A stretch of 64,000 bases of DNA from Echinostoma caproni (taxonomy: Eukaryota; Platyhelminthes; Trematoda; Plagiorchiida; Echinostomatidae): the NCBI GenBank assembly GCA_900618425.1, contig UZAN01039706.1, positions 39,378 to 103,377 on the forward strand, read 5' to 3'. Below, piece by piece: positions 11,545 to 24,789 of this stretch. Positions within the stretch are counted from its first letter, which is position 1; every line of letters starts with the position of its first letter. Made by a program: the position numbers and the translations under genes. Below the pieces are notes generated by a model. That model ran no database searches, was not told the DNA's origin, and saw nothing but the letters and a program-made list of their open reading frames with translations.

Positions 11545-14500
11545 CTGGAACAAAGTGACGAGAAATTGGAAAACGCAGATTTAAAAAAAATAGGACTTCG
11601 ATCGAAAACGTGTTGTATTCCAAAACCGGCAGCTTATTACCAATAATAGTATCTGTTTGTCAAATATCGAATGCTGATATTGATTAAATTGACTACTTTC
11701 ACCGAATGTTGTCTGACCGGGGCAAGGTGAAATGAGAACAGAAATAATGCATAGTTAGTTCAAGTGAAAAATACATTTTATAGTTGCATAAATGTTAAGT
11801 TTCTGTTTGTACTGAAATATCTACAACGAACAATACCAAGGTATGCTCGTACTATCCCGCAGAAAAAAGTTAATAGCCAACGTCATTCAACCTTAATTAG
11901 AAACAAGTTTTTCCAAAGCGTTTTCATGCAAACATTAGTAGCTAAGAGACCCATCTATGTCTGATTTCCGTATTCAAGGTAACAGATCTGAAGACCTTTC
12001 CTCCACTGACAGAAGATTTGCAAATGACTTTAGGAAAAAACAGGCGACAAGTGATTTTTCTCGTTTTCCACTTTAAAGAAGCCGATTCAAGACGTCTTGT
12101 TTCACTTAAATTATATTAGACATGCTTTCCTACAGGAAGAAGGAGTTTCTCTTCGTTGATGCGTCTATTCCATTGTTTCTATCAATCAAACTTTAGCTCT
12201 ATGTTCATGCAAGGAACATAGCGCGCACGAGACAACTAACGGAATAGTAAACATGGGGTAGGACATGCTATCACGGGAGTGAGTGAAAACGGGCCGCTGA
12301 ACGAACCATTTCATGTGACGCCCCTTAGTTGAGTGACAAGTGAACCTCGTGCTACGTTCGTTGATCAAGGATATTTATACGGAAAAGTCAGGCAGCTTTT
12401 GCATGCTAGCATCAAAGCTCGAAAAACGAAATAATTCGAGTATTTTTCATATAAAGCATTAACTCACTATGTTGCTAAAGAATGTACATTTTGTATTTTA
12501 ATTACGAGTAGAAAGAGTTGTTGTTTTGCATCTAACTAAAAATGGGTTGAATGCTTCAGTGATTTCGTTACAACTGAGCATTGACTTCGGCTGCTTCTCG
12601 AAAGCAGTTACTGCTAATAGAACCTGCATTTCTCTAATATGGTACATCTTGAAGCTCTAAAGAAGCACCTTGGAAGCTCCACATCAGTCGTGTAGCGTAT
12701 AACAGTTGGAATCCCATTTAAAAATCAAACGAGTTATTACTAAAAGGAGCAACTCATGTTTAATCCAGAGACAAGTGTTTATTATTTTAGTGAAAAATGT
12801 GCTTTCAAAATTTCATCCTTTGACAGAAATTAACGATAAAAGTTACCTATGCGTGCTTTTAAACGGTCTTTACTTTGCACAGGAACACCACTTTTTATGT
12901 TTAACCCCAATGAAATGAATGAATGGGAAAAATAAGTAAAACATCTAAAATGTTGTTATACATTATACCATATCTTTTCACGATCTGACCGCACATCTTC
13001 AAACTGTGTCCAGGAGCACTTGTGATTTTATGCAACAGTGTGGTTATAAAACCGGGAAGGTATATTGATTTCCCGAGGATACAGTATCGTTCACTCGCTA
13101 TTATTCTCAGAAGAAAGAACTGTGAAAATCTCGGACCAACCGTGGTGTTAGGTTACTCCGTTCAACAGATTGCAAGTCACTTATCAAACAAGCACTTTGT
13201 TCATTGAATATGAGTCAATTTACCGATCACACGAGCAGATATCTGATACATAGGGAACTGTTTGAAGATGCAATATTCAGTAATTATCGCTTTCATCAAA
13301 TAGCCATTTCTGAGGATGATATTAGGAAAATCACAATCCGATCGTTATGTGAGTCAAACCTTGCAACGTGGAGCCGCTCAAACCATTTCGCCTGATTTCT
13401 TTACGTATTGACAGTAAAAATATTAGTTTGCTAACAGAATGAATATGTTACACCAAATTGTAATCATAATCGAACAGCAAAATATTATAACCGTTACTTT
13501 TGGACTCGGTAAAACGCTATAGAATATCAAAAGGATATAAATCAACCGATTCAGGTCGGTTATTTATTTAGGTTCATCATTTACCTGATCAATTCCCAAA
13601 ACCTATTAGTTCATCACAAAAGTGCAGTTTTTATGTCAACCTGAGAACCCTTATGTTTATGGTAGAACAGACGTAACCATCAGACGGCGAAGAGGTGGAC
13701 TGCACCATATGTAATAAAAAGTGGTAATGAAATGACTTGATGCAAATATTATATGGGGCTTGATCGGGAAATTTCCCTATAGTTAGGAAATACTGCGAAT
13801 TTACGCGAAAGGAAGTGCAGATAAAAAGTCTGAAAAAGTGAAAAGGAATCGCCAACAATCAAGATTATGATACATAAACATCCCAAATGTGTGTTTGTGT
13901 GTGTGTGTTTATATGTGCAAACCGATTGGTTGATCTGACGTAATCGGGATCTGTAAGGTGCATAATTTGAATCCTTATAGATTATTTTTTGACCCTTATT
14001 CACACGAAAATACGGTTGAGTACACTTTGACATTTCTCGAAAACACAATATAGGGTTACTGATTTGTTTCTGTTTCACCTGAAGTATTTCTTAATGGTAA
14101 TTTGTATGCAATATTCTTCGCCCTTTGTTCCGTAAAGGTTTAAATAGCACAGAAGACAGTAATCCATCAACATTTAAATGGAATATTTGCGTAGTCGCCA
14201 AATAATGTGGCTTTGATGTTTAATTCAAGCATTATAACCATGTCCTTTGCGCGTGTAATTTTACTAGGCTCCACAGTGTTACCAGTGTTAATACACATCA
14301 TTTTGATTAAAGTTCGTTACACTTCATAATATATTTGTTTCCATTCATTAATGGCTCATCCAAAAGGTAAGCTAGGTATTTGCAGAAACTGTCTGCAGTT
14401 ATTTTCAAAGGCTACTAAAAAAATATCGATAATAAAATTGCATAAATGCGATGATGTGTATGAGCAAACGGCCCACCTATGGCAGTTGTTCAGCTTAACA

Positions 14501-16283
14501 TAATTAATTTATGATTTATAGAGACGCTGTAGCGATCTAAGATTTATCAATCTGAAATGATTGTATTCTTGTCGGATTGGAGATTGTGTGATATGCTCAG
14601 CAAATCGCAATGTCACACGCTGTACTAAAATTGCATTGCATTTTATAAATCACAAACAACTCATATGAGCGGTTGAGAACAGATAATTGGTAAACTTAAT
14701 TTTTTCCCTATGCTGATAACTAATGTTTTACTATGTTAAAAGACAAAGGCTAATCAGGATTATTTATGAAGCATCATAGCATTGCAATGCAAAATCGCAC
14801 ATAAAACTGAAGTGAGTGCCTCAAGAAATACTCATTTCAAAAGTTGGTCAATGTGTCTGTGAAATCGGCTTACAGAAATGACTGTTGAATTATGCTTATA
14901 ACAATTTATTTACATTTATCTTCCTTCGACAAATCTGGCTCATGCTTTGTAGATCTTTGCCACTATTTCTTCCATTCAGACAAACAGAAGAACTCAAAAC
15001 ATCTCTTTTGATGATTTTAGTTGTTCACAGCAGACGATGATCTGAAAAAGTTTGCTAAACGATTCAATTATTTCCTGAAAATAGAGGAGGAACATTCAGA
15101 AGCGATATTAACCTCCCATCTAATAGCGGTGTGAAGAATAAAACTGAAGGATAAATAATGTTTAAATAGCCAATAATTATTATTCATTCCTTACCATTCT
15201 CTTTGCACGATAAATGATGGACTATTGTTTTTGCATATGACACACGGGATCTTGGAAAATTTGAACAGTTTGGTGTTGAACCACCCTTAGGCACGAGGCG
15301 ACTGGCATCGTTATCCCACAAACTATGCGGTAGGTGACATTTAATACACTGATCATTTTTTCGTGAATCAACGGATACAGGAGTTATTGATTTCTGTGTC
15401 ACTTTGCTGATAAATTATTCAGGATAACTATTTGGTGTTCACGCACAAACGTAGCAAATGAAGGCCAGAAAATGTGGCAAGCGTAAATTCCCTAGGTTAG
15501 CGTAAATAGTTTTACATTTTGCTTGGCAAAAAAATACTATTTTTTGGTTGATTTTGTCAGGTTGAGGAACCTTTGACTGACAGATAGAATACAAATTATA
15601 AACCGCGGTCTCCTTTTAGTTTGTTAATCACTGATATTTGTGTGCAATGAGGGAAATCCTGAAACAGAACTGAAGTAATTATCGCAAAAATGGGATACAA
15701 GTAATTTTCCAAGATGAAACGAGCGATACAGCACAAGTTTATCAAAATATATGCTGTAATTGAACAAGTTGAACACCAATAATTATCACAATTGTTTAAA
15801 CAACCTGAATCTCTACCAAAACGTATAGTTATTCATTAGACTGTAGGCTATAAAAAAATCCTATAGTAGAATAAAATGGAGAATAGCTCTTCATTTGAAA
15901 TCAACACCTATAACTATCATTTTAAGTTGCGAGGAATATAAGGTCAGAATTTCAATATACATTTAAAACCAGGATTTTATGTCGATGCATCTGTAAAACG
16001 CCATTTAATGAGAGCAATGGAGTTCACCGATCAGTTATTATTTGCTTCTTGATATTCCATGTTCTGCAATGCATGACGAATGTGCAATTTTTATCAACTC
16101 ACTTGATATTATGTTATGATGTTCCGATGTCCTCATATTTGCAAATTGAAACTATTCTTAATCAATAATCTTTGGTCTTTCGTACCAAGTTGTAGCATCT
16201 AACCTTGGCAACAAATAAGATAGAATAATTTCATGTTTACTACGGCAATCAGTGAATGGTGATGGTCATCCGCTCGATTGAGC

Positions 16284-16713
16284 NNNNNNNNNNNNNNNNN
16301 NNNNNNNNNNNNNNNNNNNNNNNNNNNNNNNNNNNNNNNNNNNNNNNNNNNNNNNNNNNNNNNNNNNNNNNNNNNNNNNNNNNNNNNNNNNNNNNNNNNN
16401 NNNNNNNNNNNNNNNNNNNNNNNNNNNNNNNNNNNNNNNNNNNNNNNNNNNNNNNNNNNNNNNNNNNNNNNNNNNNNNNNNNNNNNNNNNNNNNNNNNNN
16501 NNNNNNNNNNNNNNNNNNNNNNNNNNNNNNNNNNNNNNNNNNNNNNNNNNNNNNNNNNNNNNNNNNNNNNNNNNNNNNNNNNNNNNNNNNNNNNNNNNNN
16601 NNNNNNNNNNNNNNNNNNNNNNNNNNNNNNNNNNNNNNNNNNNNNNNNNNNNNNNNNNNNNNNNNNNNNNNNNNNNNNNNNNNNNNNNNNNNNNNNNNNN
16701 NNNNNNNNNNNNN
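16284..16713. other. Assembly gap (430 N)
   Basis: A run of N. Open frames reported across it are artefacts of translating unknown bases. Confidence 0.99.
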
Positions 16714-16802
16714 GCTTTAGTTTTACATTTCACCGGGAATTTAACCTGCTTTAACCTGGGTAATCTATAAGTCTCGCATCCTGTAGCATATCATGCAGCT
16801 TG

Positions 16803-16805
<3 letters not shown>

Positions 16806-16835
<30 letters not shown>
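16806..16835. repeat. (TA)n microsatellite
   Basis: About 15 uninterrupted TA units, followed by a TATGTATACATATAT stretch. It lies about 90 bases right of the gap, so the gap may reflect poor assembly in low-complexity DNA. Confidence 0.95.
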
Positions 16836-16839
<4 letters not shown>

Positions 16840-17739
16840 ACATATATTTACACGCAACCCTCAAATACGCGACAGAATTATTCTGGCTGGCTAACAAAAA
16901 TGAGATGTTAAATGCTAACAAAGGAGGAAACAGGTAATGCTTCTAATGCTTCTAATTCTTTTTTGCCCAAAAGGACACGCTGGATATACGTGCTGTATAT
17001 ACGTACATTGAAGATCCTTATCTACACAACCTATTTACACGGGGCATATTTCACTTTCCAAGCAAATACATATATAGNTTAGGAATTGTGGCTGGACAAT
17101 GTTCTAATCACCGATGGTCCAATATTGGTCGCCAAACAATAACCTGTACAGAACGGTCATTCATCGGGGGAAAAGACGCTGATTAGAAAAAGCAATTCTT
17201 CTCCCAAAGAAAATACATCATACTGATTTTCGTTGACTAAAATTTAATGATTCTTCAACAGTAACCATAAGGTCCAACGAAACTGGTACTTGAATTACCA
17301 CGGCAATTAGAAACCCTAACTGCAAAAGCAGAAATCAATAACGCTCTTTGGTTGTTGCTTCACTTCTGTTGCGCAGTCCGCAGAAGTGATCAGTCTTTTG
17401 TGGCAAAATCTGTGGAAATTCGTCTCTGATTGTATTGTGCGAAAATCAGTGTGGCTGTGAATGCAAAGCAGTGCATGCAGTTGAGAATAAATCAAGTTTC
17501 ACTGTGGTCTCATTAGAAAAAATTTATGAACATATCAATTTTAGTTATTTAAACACTACAAAACATTGCAGTACATAAAAAGTCAGCGCAAAAGCTCGAA
17601 ATTTACTAAAACCAGTGGTTCCATTTTACTATACACATATTTCTGTTTCTATGTGTTTGCCACGCAAAATAAATCCAGACCCAAAAGAAATGGTTGTAAA
17701 CAAATCACCTTTAGTTTACCCTAAAAAATTCTTTTATCG

Positions 17740-17965
17740 ATCGTGGGCGTCCCAGCTGCATCGGAAATAATCCAAACCGCAGCATCCATGGCAACGACTT
17801 CCGGTTCACTCGAGTCCAAAACCACATTGAGGTTTATCATTTCGTCAATAGGTTACACAGTTGCTTGCTTTGCGAAGTACGGAGCCATTTTGGATGATTG
17901 CGAAAATGAAGGAGCATCGGGAACCAGTCCGTCAGGGACACTCTCCAAGCACACACGTACACACA
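17740..17965. other. Coding-like patch, open on both strands, unidentified
   Basis: A block of about 220 bases richer in GC than its AT-rich flanks. On the plus strand it is open through a Thr/Ser/Ala-rich frame. On the minus strand one frame reads SSKMAPYFAKQATV, then one stop, then PIDEMINLNVVLDSSEPEVV in the same frame, which looks more like real protein. I do not recognise a family. It could be an old retroelement or gene fragment on the minus strand. No splice sites or neighbours clarify its role. Confidence 0.3.
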
Positions 17966-19423
17966 CACTACGTCCCGCCAACAAAAAATATTACTTTTTC
18001 AATCTCAAAAGAATTTGTTGGTACAGAAAAATGCTTTTTTATTTTACTCTATATGCACAAGTAGAAAAGCTGCGGGCATCTAACAAAATGACATCATGTC
18101 AACGTTTTCCACAGACCAAGTGTGTCTTTATGATTTTTACAGAACCCTTGCAATAAAGCCGATAGATCGATAGTATTTTTTATCAATATGCTGTTTCTCT
18201 TCGAAACGTACTAGGACTTAGGAGACACCTCTTGCAATGTTTGCAAACACCCGTTTGGCAACCGTCACTCGAAAATTTAAAAAAATGAATAACATTCGCA
18301 TTATACATCATTAAAGAAGATGAGTATTATACAAGGGGATAAGCGTAATTCATTTCAGAGAGTGCTGATGCAGAAAAGTTTCAAATTGTTCCACAAATAC
18401 AAATGTTAATTTAAACTAAGAAATATTGATTCTTTGCAATACAGCTTTCTCTTTTACGTGCCTAAATCACGGGACCCAAATTTGTGAGAGATCTTGACAT
18501 TCATGGCAATGGTCCGGAAACTTAAATGAATTGTTTTCATATACCGGAGTAAGTTGCAGGACTCCAAACAAAAGTTTTATACATCAAATATTTGGTGAGT
18601 AAATTAAACAACCATACCGTAGAAGAAGTCGTCGTCGTTTTTCTGGCCCTGTATTTGAAGAATTCTATTATGCATTTATGGCTTTCATAATGTGTTTTTA
18701 TTCACTGTTCATTGATGCAGAGGTAAACAGTTACAATACAGACGTTTACCTTACCAAATCCGTACGTCTTCATTTTACTCATAGAAGAACTTAAACCACT
18801 CAGCGTTACACCAACTAAGTGTACTGTGACTGGTTAGGCGCAACAAAAGCTAATCGCATTAATGGAACTTAAGTATGTAGCAAAACTTGTGGCGGACGGC
18901 ACTACGTTCCGTGGACAACCACAAGTTCAGAAAAACCTGTCTACCTAGAGTATCTGTGATCTTTCCCCGCGTCCAAAATGGGGCCACATTATAAAGAATC
19001 ACACCCTCGTGCATTTAATCTGCTATGCTATTTACACAACAAACATTCCGCTAATCATTCTGGATAATAATTTGGACAGATTTTATTGGTACATATTTAA
19101 TACACGACGAATAACGCAATTCTGTTTGTATCACAATTTTAGATTTGATATTGCGAGGATGCAAACGGTCTACTAAAGCAAGTCCGTTTGGGAACGGTAG
19201 TTAATCACGAAGGACGCGATGGCGAAATGTCCCCATCAAGCAATTCTGTTAGTTTTCCAAACATCAGCGGATTCGGTTATCTTATATTCATACATTTCGC
19301 CAAGTGAAAAACATTCAGACTTGGAACATTTTCTTCAGCGTTATCATAAGCCTGCAGACCAGTGTTAAGATGCTCACAATATGATTACCGCAACAGGATA
19401 GGTATCGACAAGAAAAAAACAGC

Positions 19424-19530
19424 GGTCTACCTAGTTGTCTGGTGGTTAGTATGATTTTGTTCTACCAGCAATATACCGAGTTCCATCCGAAGTTCGGTCA
19501 ATGGATTCACATTGTTGGGATAAAATCCGG
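19424..19530 (+). repeat. SINE-like repeat fragment, copy 2
   Basis: Segments GGTTAGTATG, GTTCTACC, a degenerate B-box-like stretch and TTCGGTCAATGGATTCACATTG appear in the same order and spacing as at 63655-63725. It sits just left of the inverted Penelope-like copy and is interrupted by small differences only. Confidence 0.5.
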
Positions 19531-19619
19531 CGGCGTCAAAAATAGTGGAACAATTCTTGGTAAAATGTTGGTTCTTTTTCTCATTAGTTCCCCACAAAGA
19601 AAAACTCAAATTAATTTTA

Positions 19620-20036
19620 TTAGATACCATAGAACGAAAATATAACGTTTGACGTGTATAAAAGTAGCAGTCGTGATGATTCACTGATGGGTAACCTGAC
19701 CTGCAATTTATTTTCCTCAATTGTCCTACAAATAATCCCGATGATCTCATGCAGCGGAAAGTTTGCGAATAGAGATTTGAAATCCATTGTAAACATCTGT
19801 ATTTGTTGGATATTTCTATGGGTCAGACGTTTACCCACCTCAAAGCTGTCTTTGACACTACGTCGAGCAATGGAATCTCTCATTGATACCAGAACTTTAG
19901 CTAACCACTTTATTAATGCATGTTGGGGTGAACTGATCATGCTCAGAAAGTGTTGTAATGGAATGGTCTCTTTATGCAGCTTCGGTAAACGGTACATCTG
20001 TGGTATTTGTGATCCCCTCCTAAAAGAAGTTCTGTC
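19620..20036 (-). pseudogene. Penelope-like RT fragment (inverted piece)
   Basis: The minus-strand frame reads GSQIPQMYRLPKLHK, then SMISSPQHALIKWLAKVL, then FTMDFKSLFANFPLHEII, and ends at TSNVIFSFYGI with a stop. These are RT blocks typical of Penelope-like elements, in the right order and with almost no frame damage, which suggests a fairly recent insertion. The catalytic YxDD block is not present. The open frame continues a further 54 codons right of 20036, but that part is the reverse complement of the linker on the other strand and is not RT. Confidence 0.75.
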
Positions 20037-20612
20037 CGCAAACGGATATCCATTTGCAATCATCACCAAACATTGTGAAGCGGCACAAAAAGTAGAAAAA
20101 CCAATAACTGCTCCCAAAATGAAAGCTTTTCTGAATTCATCAAACAAAGGGGATGACATAATTGAATTAGTCAGCCAGCGGTTGTACTCTGCCGTCAAGC
20201 GTGTCCACTACGCAGCTGACCCGGTCATTGTCTTCACTACCACTCGGATACCATCAACATTGGTGAAAGAGCCATTGCCCCCCTCCGCCGAATCAAACGG
20301 CATTTACCAATTTAAGTATGGACGCTCAGCCATCTTCACAGGCAGGACAGGGAGGCAGTTATTTCACCGCATAGCCGAACACATCCCGGTGTGGCATAAG
20401 ATAGCGACAGACGACAAGTTCAAAACTGTTACATCATCGAAGGAGCAGAAGAGACTAAGATCTTCGATAACACAACACGCATTCGACTAAATCATTTTGT
20501 CACTCCAACTCACGCATTTCAGGTCATTTGCAACACAACAAACACAAAGTCACTGAAATTTGCCGAGGCTCTAGCCATTCATACCCTCAAACCCAATCTA
20601 TTGCAAACAACG
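20037..20612 (+). pseudogene. Penelope-like linker and GIY-YIG endonuclease fragment
   Basis: The plus-strand frame starts at the linker block ANGYPFAIITK, continues with GDDIIELVSQRL and ADPVIVFTTTRIPS, and then enters the GIY-YIG domain: GIYQFKYGRSAIFTGRTGRQL and RIAEHIPVWH. The GIY half and the GRTGR arginine are present. The frame stops at 20490, but a neighbouring frame carries on with FAEALAIHTLKPNLL (to about 20612), the usual C-terminal block, so there is one frameshift. GIY-YIG nucleases nick target DNA for insertion in this element class. The 278-codon open frame that starts at 19654 is a chance fusion of RT antisense and this fragment. Confidence 0.75.
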
Positions 20613-22759
20613 TGAATGGTTAGTCACATTAGCTTTGCCTTGGTGATTAATCCCCTTCCCTCTCCCGTTCTTTGTGTTACTGTGTCGTGTTGTGCGTTGT
20701 GATTAGCAATCAGCTCTTCATCGCACGGTAGTTATCTCACTGACTATATAACAAATCACTTTGACTACAGTATGCACGTATACAGATGCAGCGAAATGAT
20801 CATGGATACATTATGCAAAAGCATGTTTCTGATCTCTTTGTTCAAATTTGTGACGGGACAATATTGTTTTCGATATATTTTGTCGAGTTTTTCATGTTTC
20901 CAACCTTCTAACTGTCAATTAATTTTGTGTGAACTTGTTTTACCACTGTACGGGTCAGGACAACTACCAGAAGAGCTTTATGTAGCTCTCTGCCTGGAAG
21001 TGTTTGTCCGAGTTACCTTTCATAGTAGAACCGCATGTTCTATTGAGTCAGCCACATGAATCATGGGAGACGGTGATGTGATGAAAAAACACATGGAGTG
21101 CACGTCACGTACACAAGAGAACCACATTTCCAACGGGAAGAAATTACCAAATATGTGATGATCATTGCAAAATCTGGGAAGTTTCTACCACATCTATCAC
21201 AAAATGGCCGTTCTCACTTTGCTTAGCTGCGCGAATTAGATACGATCGTCAACTTTTTCGTACAACTCTTTTTAGGAATCGGACGCGAAAAGTTGAAAAT
21301 TTGATTTGTGATTTGGCCCGGGCCGTTTACGTTAACGATATTTTACACTATCACGCTCACGTTTCATTTCTTTCCAGTACCTTATGTCTGTACACCAGGA
21401 ATAAGCTAATCCATAAAAGGAACAAACTAAACTAATTTACTTATTGATTTGAGGTGTTTACTGTGTAGCTCAAGCGTGTGGATGATGGTTTGAGTCCCAG
21501 CGGAGACAAAGTTGTGCCCTACTGACGACTGCTAAATAGGGCGACACAGATGTTCTGTGCCCTTTGTCGATCATCACCACCAAATCCGTAGCTAAGGAAA
21601 CGCCAGAAAACCATAATGATAATACATTGTTCAAATATTTGTGAAACATAATTCTCTGATCAAGCTATCTTATAAACAGTAATAATTTTGCGATGAGTAC
21701 TATAATGAGTGTCCTCTGTAATTCACACGTATTAGTGATTAGTGAGCAAGTTTTGATAAGAGTGTGAAATCGGATTTTCGAAAATGTTTGATCCGCAAAA
21801 GAAAACTGACATTGGAGACAGGAGTTTACCACTGCATTCATTTTATTGGTAGCCTAGCCGGCATCAAAAAAATTGATCACAGACATTTACATAAACAACC
21901 TTAAATAGAAACACAAACGCTATGAAGAGGCAAAAATTGCTTCAGCCCAAACCAAAATTCGGTGTACTGCTTTATTAGTTAAAGTTGTGTTATTTAAAAG
22001 AATGAAGAAAGGAACAGTATAATCAGGAAACCGTTGACGGTGCCTTGCTGAACACTGACATTCAAAATAACATGATGGTGAAGTTGATTGTTACAATTTT
22101 CTCACGTATTAACGTTATTCTACTTGCATAAAATAAAAGAGAAATCGTGAATACAACAACAATCATTCAGTTCACTTGTGTCTCCTCTACCAAAACATAG
22201 GGTTTCTTCGGCAAATTGCTCTCTTGAGTGGTTTGATCAATTGGGAAAATAAGAAGAGAGACGTATGTGGCTGAGGATATTACCAGAATGAGGGAACGGG
22301 TTGTTCGTGAAAACTTCGCATTGATAACCCGTTGGATTTACTCAGTAAAACGCTAGCGGCTGAGGAAAAGTCTGAGAACAATAAACGATACGTGCGTCTT
22401 TTAGTAATATGACAAAGCATGATAGAAATTAAACTAGATGATCTCATGTAAAGCTTTCGCAAATTCAGTGAATGCTGTTAAATTCACACCAAGAGAAGAC
22501 GCTTTTACTCAATGATTAGATTTTAAACGGAGTGGAGTAAAATTAATAGGATGGTCTCTGGATTTGCGACTGTTATCTTTGAATTATCATCAATCATCAA
22601 GCGGCATTTTGACAAAGCTGATCTGGGTAGATCAAGGAAAGCTATAGACTTTCTCTTTGCCAAATATGCAAAATATCTGCCCGCCCTCCTATAATTGGTA
22701 CAAAAAAATGACATTCCTTTTTCGACTAAGCACCACCAAAAATAAAATTGTGACCTTAC
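20613..22759. other. Intron 2 DNA right of the Penelope-like copy
   Basis: AT-rich apart from a tRNA-like repeat near 21.5 kb. A 95-codon plus-strand open frame (20772-21059), Cys/Leu-rich, follows the element. I do not recognise it, and it may be element 3' sequence or chance. Confidence 0.4.
21466..21590 (+). repeat. tRNA-like/SINE-like segment
   Basis: TGTAGCTCAAGCGTGTGGA resembles a D arm/A box and GGTTTGAGTCCC (21487-21498) fits a pol III B box, but the distance between them is too short for a tRNA. The following 90 bases contain short inverted matches (GGGCGACACAGA and TCTGTGCCC). Best read as a decayed tRNA-derived SINE. Confidence 0.45.
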
Positions 22760-22881
22760 CTCATACAAACGAATGATGTTTGGATGATGCAGCATTTCCA
22801 GAATGGAAATTTCCCGACTAAGCAGTCTTCTTGTTGGGGCATCCATCCGCGTCTTATCTAACACTTTAATGGCGACCAGTT
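22760..22881 (-). CDS. NIM1K: NIM1-like kinase exon 2: ATP lysine and alpha-C helix
   Basis: A 122-base internal exon for residues 362-402. The acceptor is TTTCAG just before 22881; the donor GTAAGG follows 22760. The single base carried over from exon 1 completes a GAA codon, giving the junction TKELVAIK. It contains the VAIK lysine (residue 367), which binds ATP phosphates, and the alpha-C glutamate in LLSREI (residue 385), its salt-bridge partner. It closes with HHPNIIRLYE, a stretch strongly typical of NIM1 and its AMPK-related relatives. All residues needed for the N-lobe are present with no break. It lies alone between an intron of about 36.7 kb and one of about 11.2 kb. Confidence 0.9.
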
Positions 22882-24411
22882 CTGAAACAAAGATGTGGAA
22901 ACGGTAATTTGGATTTTCAAGTTTACTTATATCGTCATCAAGAATAAATAATGAATACGGTATTAAATATCCAAGTCTAGACGACATTTATTTACATATG
23001 TGCAGTTGATATAAGAAAAGCGAAAAGTAGCGCCAGTTGAAACTATTCCCATCTGCAAAGGAATTCGGTGGGGTGCACTGCCAATCACCATCGTACAGTA
23101 CCTATGTACTTCCTACTTACTATTGTGTGCTAATTGCAAAAGCCGAAAAACATCGTAACAAGCTGGGAGCAGCGCAGCACAACGGCGAAAATGTCATGTG
23201 TCATTTTGAGCCAACTAAGCTACTTACGACAAACAGTTTAGCAGCAAATTAAGGATTTCAAACGACAGACCTGATCTTTCCAAGCTTACCCGAGTCAGTG
23301 ACATAAACCACACAGCCATCACCATTGCAACTGTGTGACAAAAGTAAAGAAAAGACATCCATTGCTTTTGATTTCATTTCCTTCTTAGATAACGTAGATG
23401 AATATCTGGAAGGTGATTTTGGCAAGTCTAAACGATACACCACAGTGCATTGTTTCTCGTTCATCTTGTGCGTTTTTAAATGAAATATCTGAGGAAGGAA
23501 ACATTCAGAGCTCTTTCCAATGAAATTTTACAAAAGGTCAAACACCTTTACCGGAAACTGATGGTTACAGTTTGGTAAAGTTTACTATTAACTAATGATT
23601 TATGTGATTACATCACAAAATAGACATCGGGGGTTTATCGTTGATAAATGTTTGAACCATCGAGAAGTGCTATTCGTACGTCACGGAAGATGTTGTTTTT
23701 CTGAATTGCTTCATTTAAGCAGCATCTAATTCAACCAAAGTTTTACATTTGATCCAGATTCGTGCAGATAAACCGCAAACATTTTATGCTGAATCAGTTG
23801 TTTCAGGAGTTAATCAAGGGTCATTCATCACGTTCTTTACACAGTACATCAGATGCGATAAGGACGAGCAAACTCGGAAAGATATGGAAACACTCTAAAT
23901 ACAGCAGTATGGACTAAACTATTAAATAGGTAGTGTAAAATAAAACATCTTTCTTATTCGAGTTCCTGTTGGGAAGTCTAATTAAATTGGTATTGTTAAT
24001 TGAACAGCTCAACGTTGTAGAAACCTAGCGTTTCTTCATGCCAATAAGCTTTTGGGGATGATTTTGACCATTGTGTGATGAAGAATAAACAGACGGCAAA
24101 AAATTAAAAAATCAAATTGTTTTTGGGAAACTCTGATGAAAAAACTGTAGGATACAAGCTGTCGAGGAAAGCAACAGTCAATATTGATTCTACTTTCAAA
24201 AAAGAACCTCAAACAACAACAGCAATTTCTCTTCAACCACAGGTACTCTGTGTCCTGAAAATGTCAACATAAATCATGTTTGCGAGATTTTCGGACTGGC
24301 AATCCTATAGGTCTGTGTAGCAATTGTCACTGTTCACCGATAAAAGCAATTAGCCTCAATATGACAGTTATTGCTGCCTTGGCATAATGCTTGTCTACAA
24401 GCCGATGTTAC

Positions 24412-24434
24412 GTATATATATATATATATATATA
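24412..24434. repeat. (TA)n microsatellite
   Basis: About 11 uninterrupted TA units. Confidence 0.95.
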
Positions 24435-24789
24435 ATGGTTTGCATGATAAAAGCGTCTTACCACAAAGATTTATCAGAAAATTGCTTTTAACGCTGAATA
24501 TACCATTAGGTCAAATCCACCACAAGCTAGTTGAGCTGCTTGACTAAGTGATAAAATTCTCAGATAATAAACCACACATGATTTTCTGGTAAAACTTATC
24601 ATAACCTTTCACTCATCAATAAAAAAGTATTGGTATAAAAAAACAATCAGTTTTCTAGTCTGGAGATCCTTATGTATGATACTGTCAAGTTTCCCCTAAC
24701 CAGACACTTTGGATAGAGGGTGAAGAGTAAAGAAAATGAATCATGAGAATAAGTACTCATATAGTTGTTTTAATCAAACTGGATCTGTT

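Larger units (their letters stand above)
19620..20620. mobile_element. Penelope-like element with internal (5') inversion
   Basis: A composite of two pieces of one Penelope-like element in head-to-head order. The left piece (20036-19620) encodes part of the RT on the minus strand. The right piece (about 20037-20612) encodes the linker and GIY-YIG endonuclease on the plus strand. The N-terminal side of both pieces meets at the junction, and the RT palm (YxDD region) that should lie between them is missing. This is the layout expected from twin priming during target-primed reverse transcription, known from human L1. It lies in intron 2 of the kinase gene. Confidence 0.75.
11545..22759 (-). other. 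NIM1-like gene intron 2
   Basis: The 11,215-base intron between exons 2 and 3, with GTAAGG donor and TTCCAG acceptor. It holds a sequence gap, a (TA)n tract, an open-on-both-strands patch near 17.8 kb, a SINE-like copy at 19.4 kb and a rearranged Penelope-like element at 19.6-20.6 kb. The stretches 11.6-16.2 and 18.2-19.4 kb are AT-rich with nothing recognised. Confidence 0.85.

Noticed and set aside
13749..14078. 109-codon minus-strand frame with His/Thr repeats
   Set aside because: The repeat comes from a TG-rich run near 13890-13910, and the rest has no protein-like pattern.
16256..16754. Open frames of about 155 codons on both strands
   Set aside because: They consist almost entirely of N bases in an assembly gap. 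The same holds for frames at 27380-27937 and 45235-45687.
19654..20490. 278-codon plus-strand open frame as a single gene
   Set aside because: Its first part is the antisense of an RT fragment and only the part after about 20037 has Penelope-like linker and GIY-YIG blocks. It is a chance fusion across an inversion junction.
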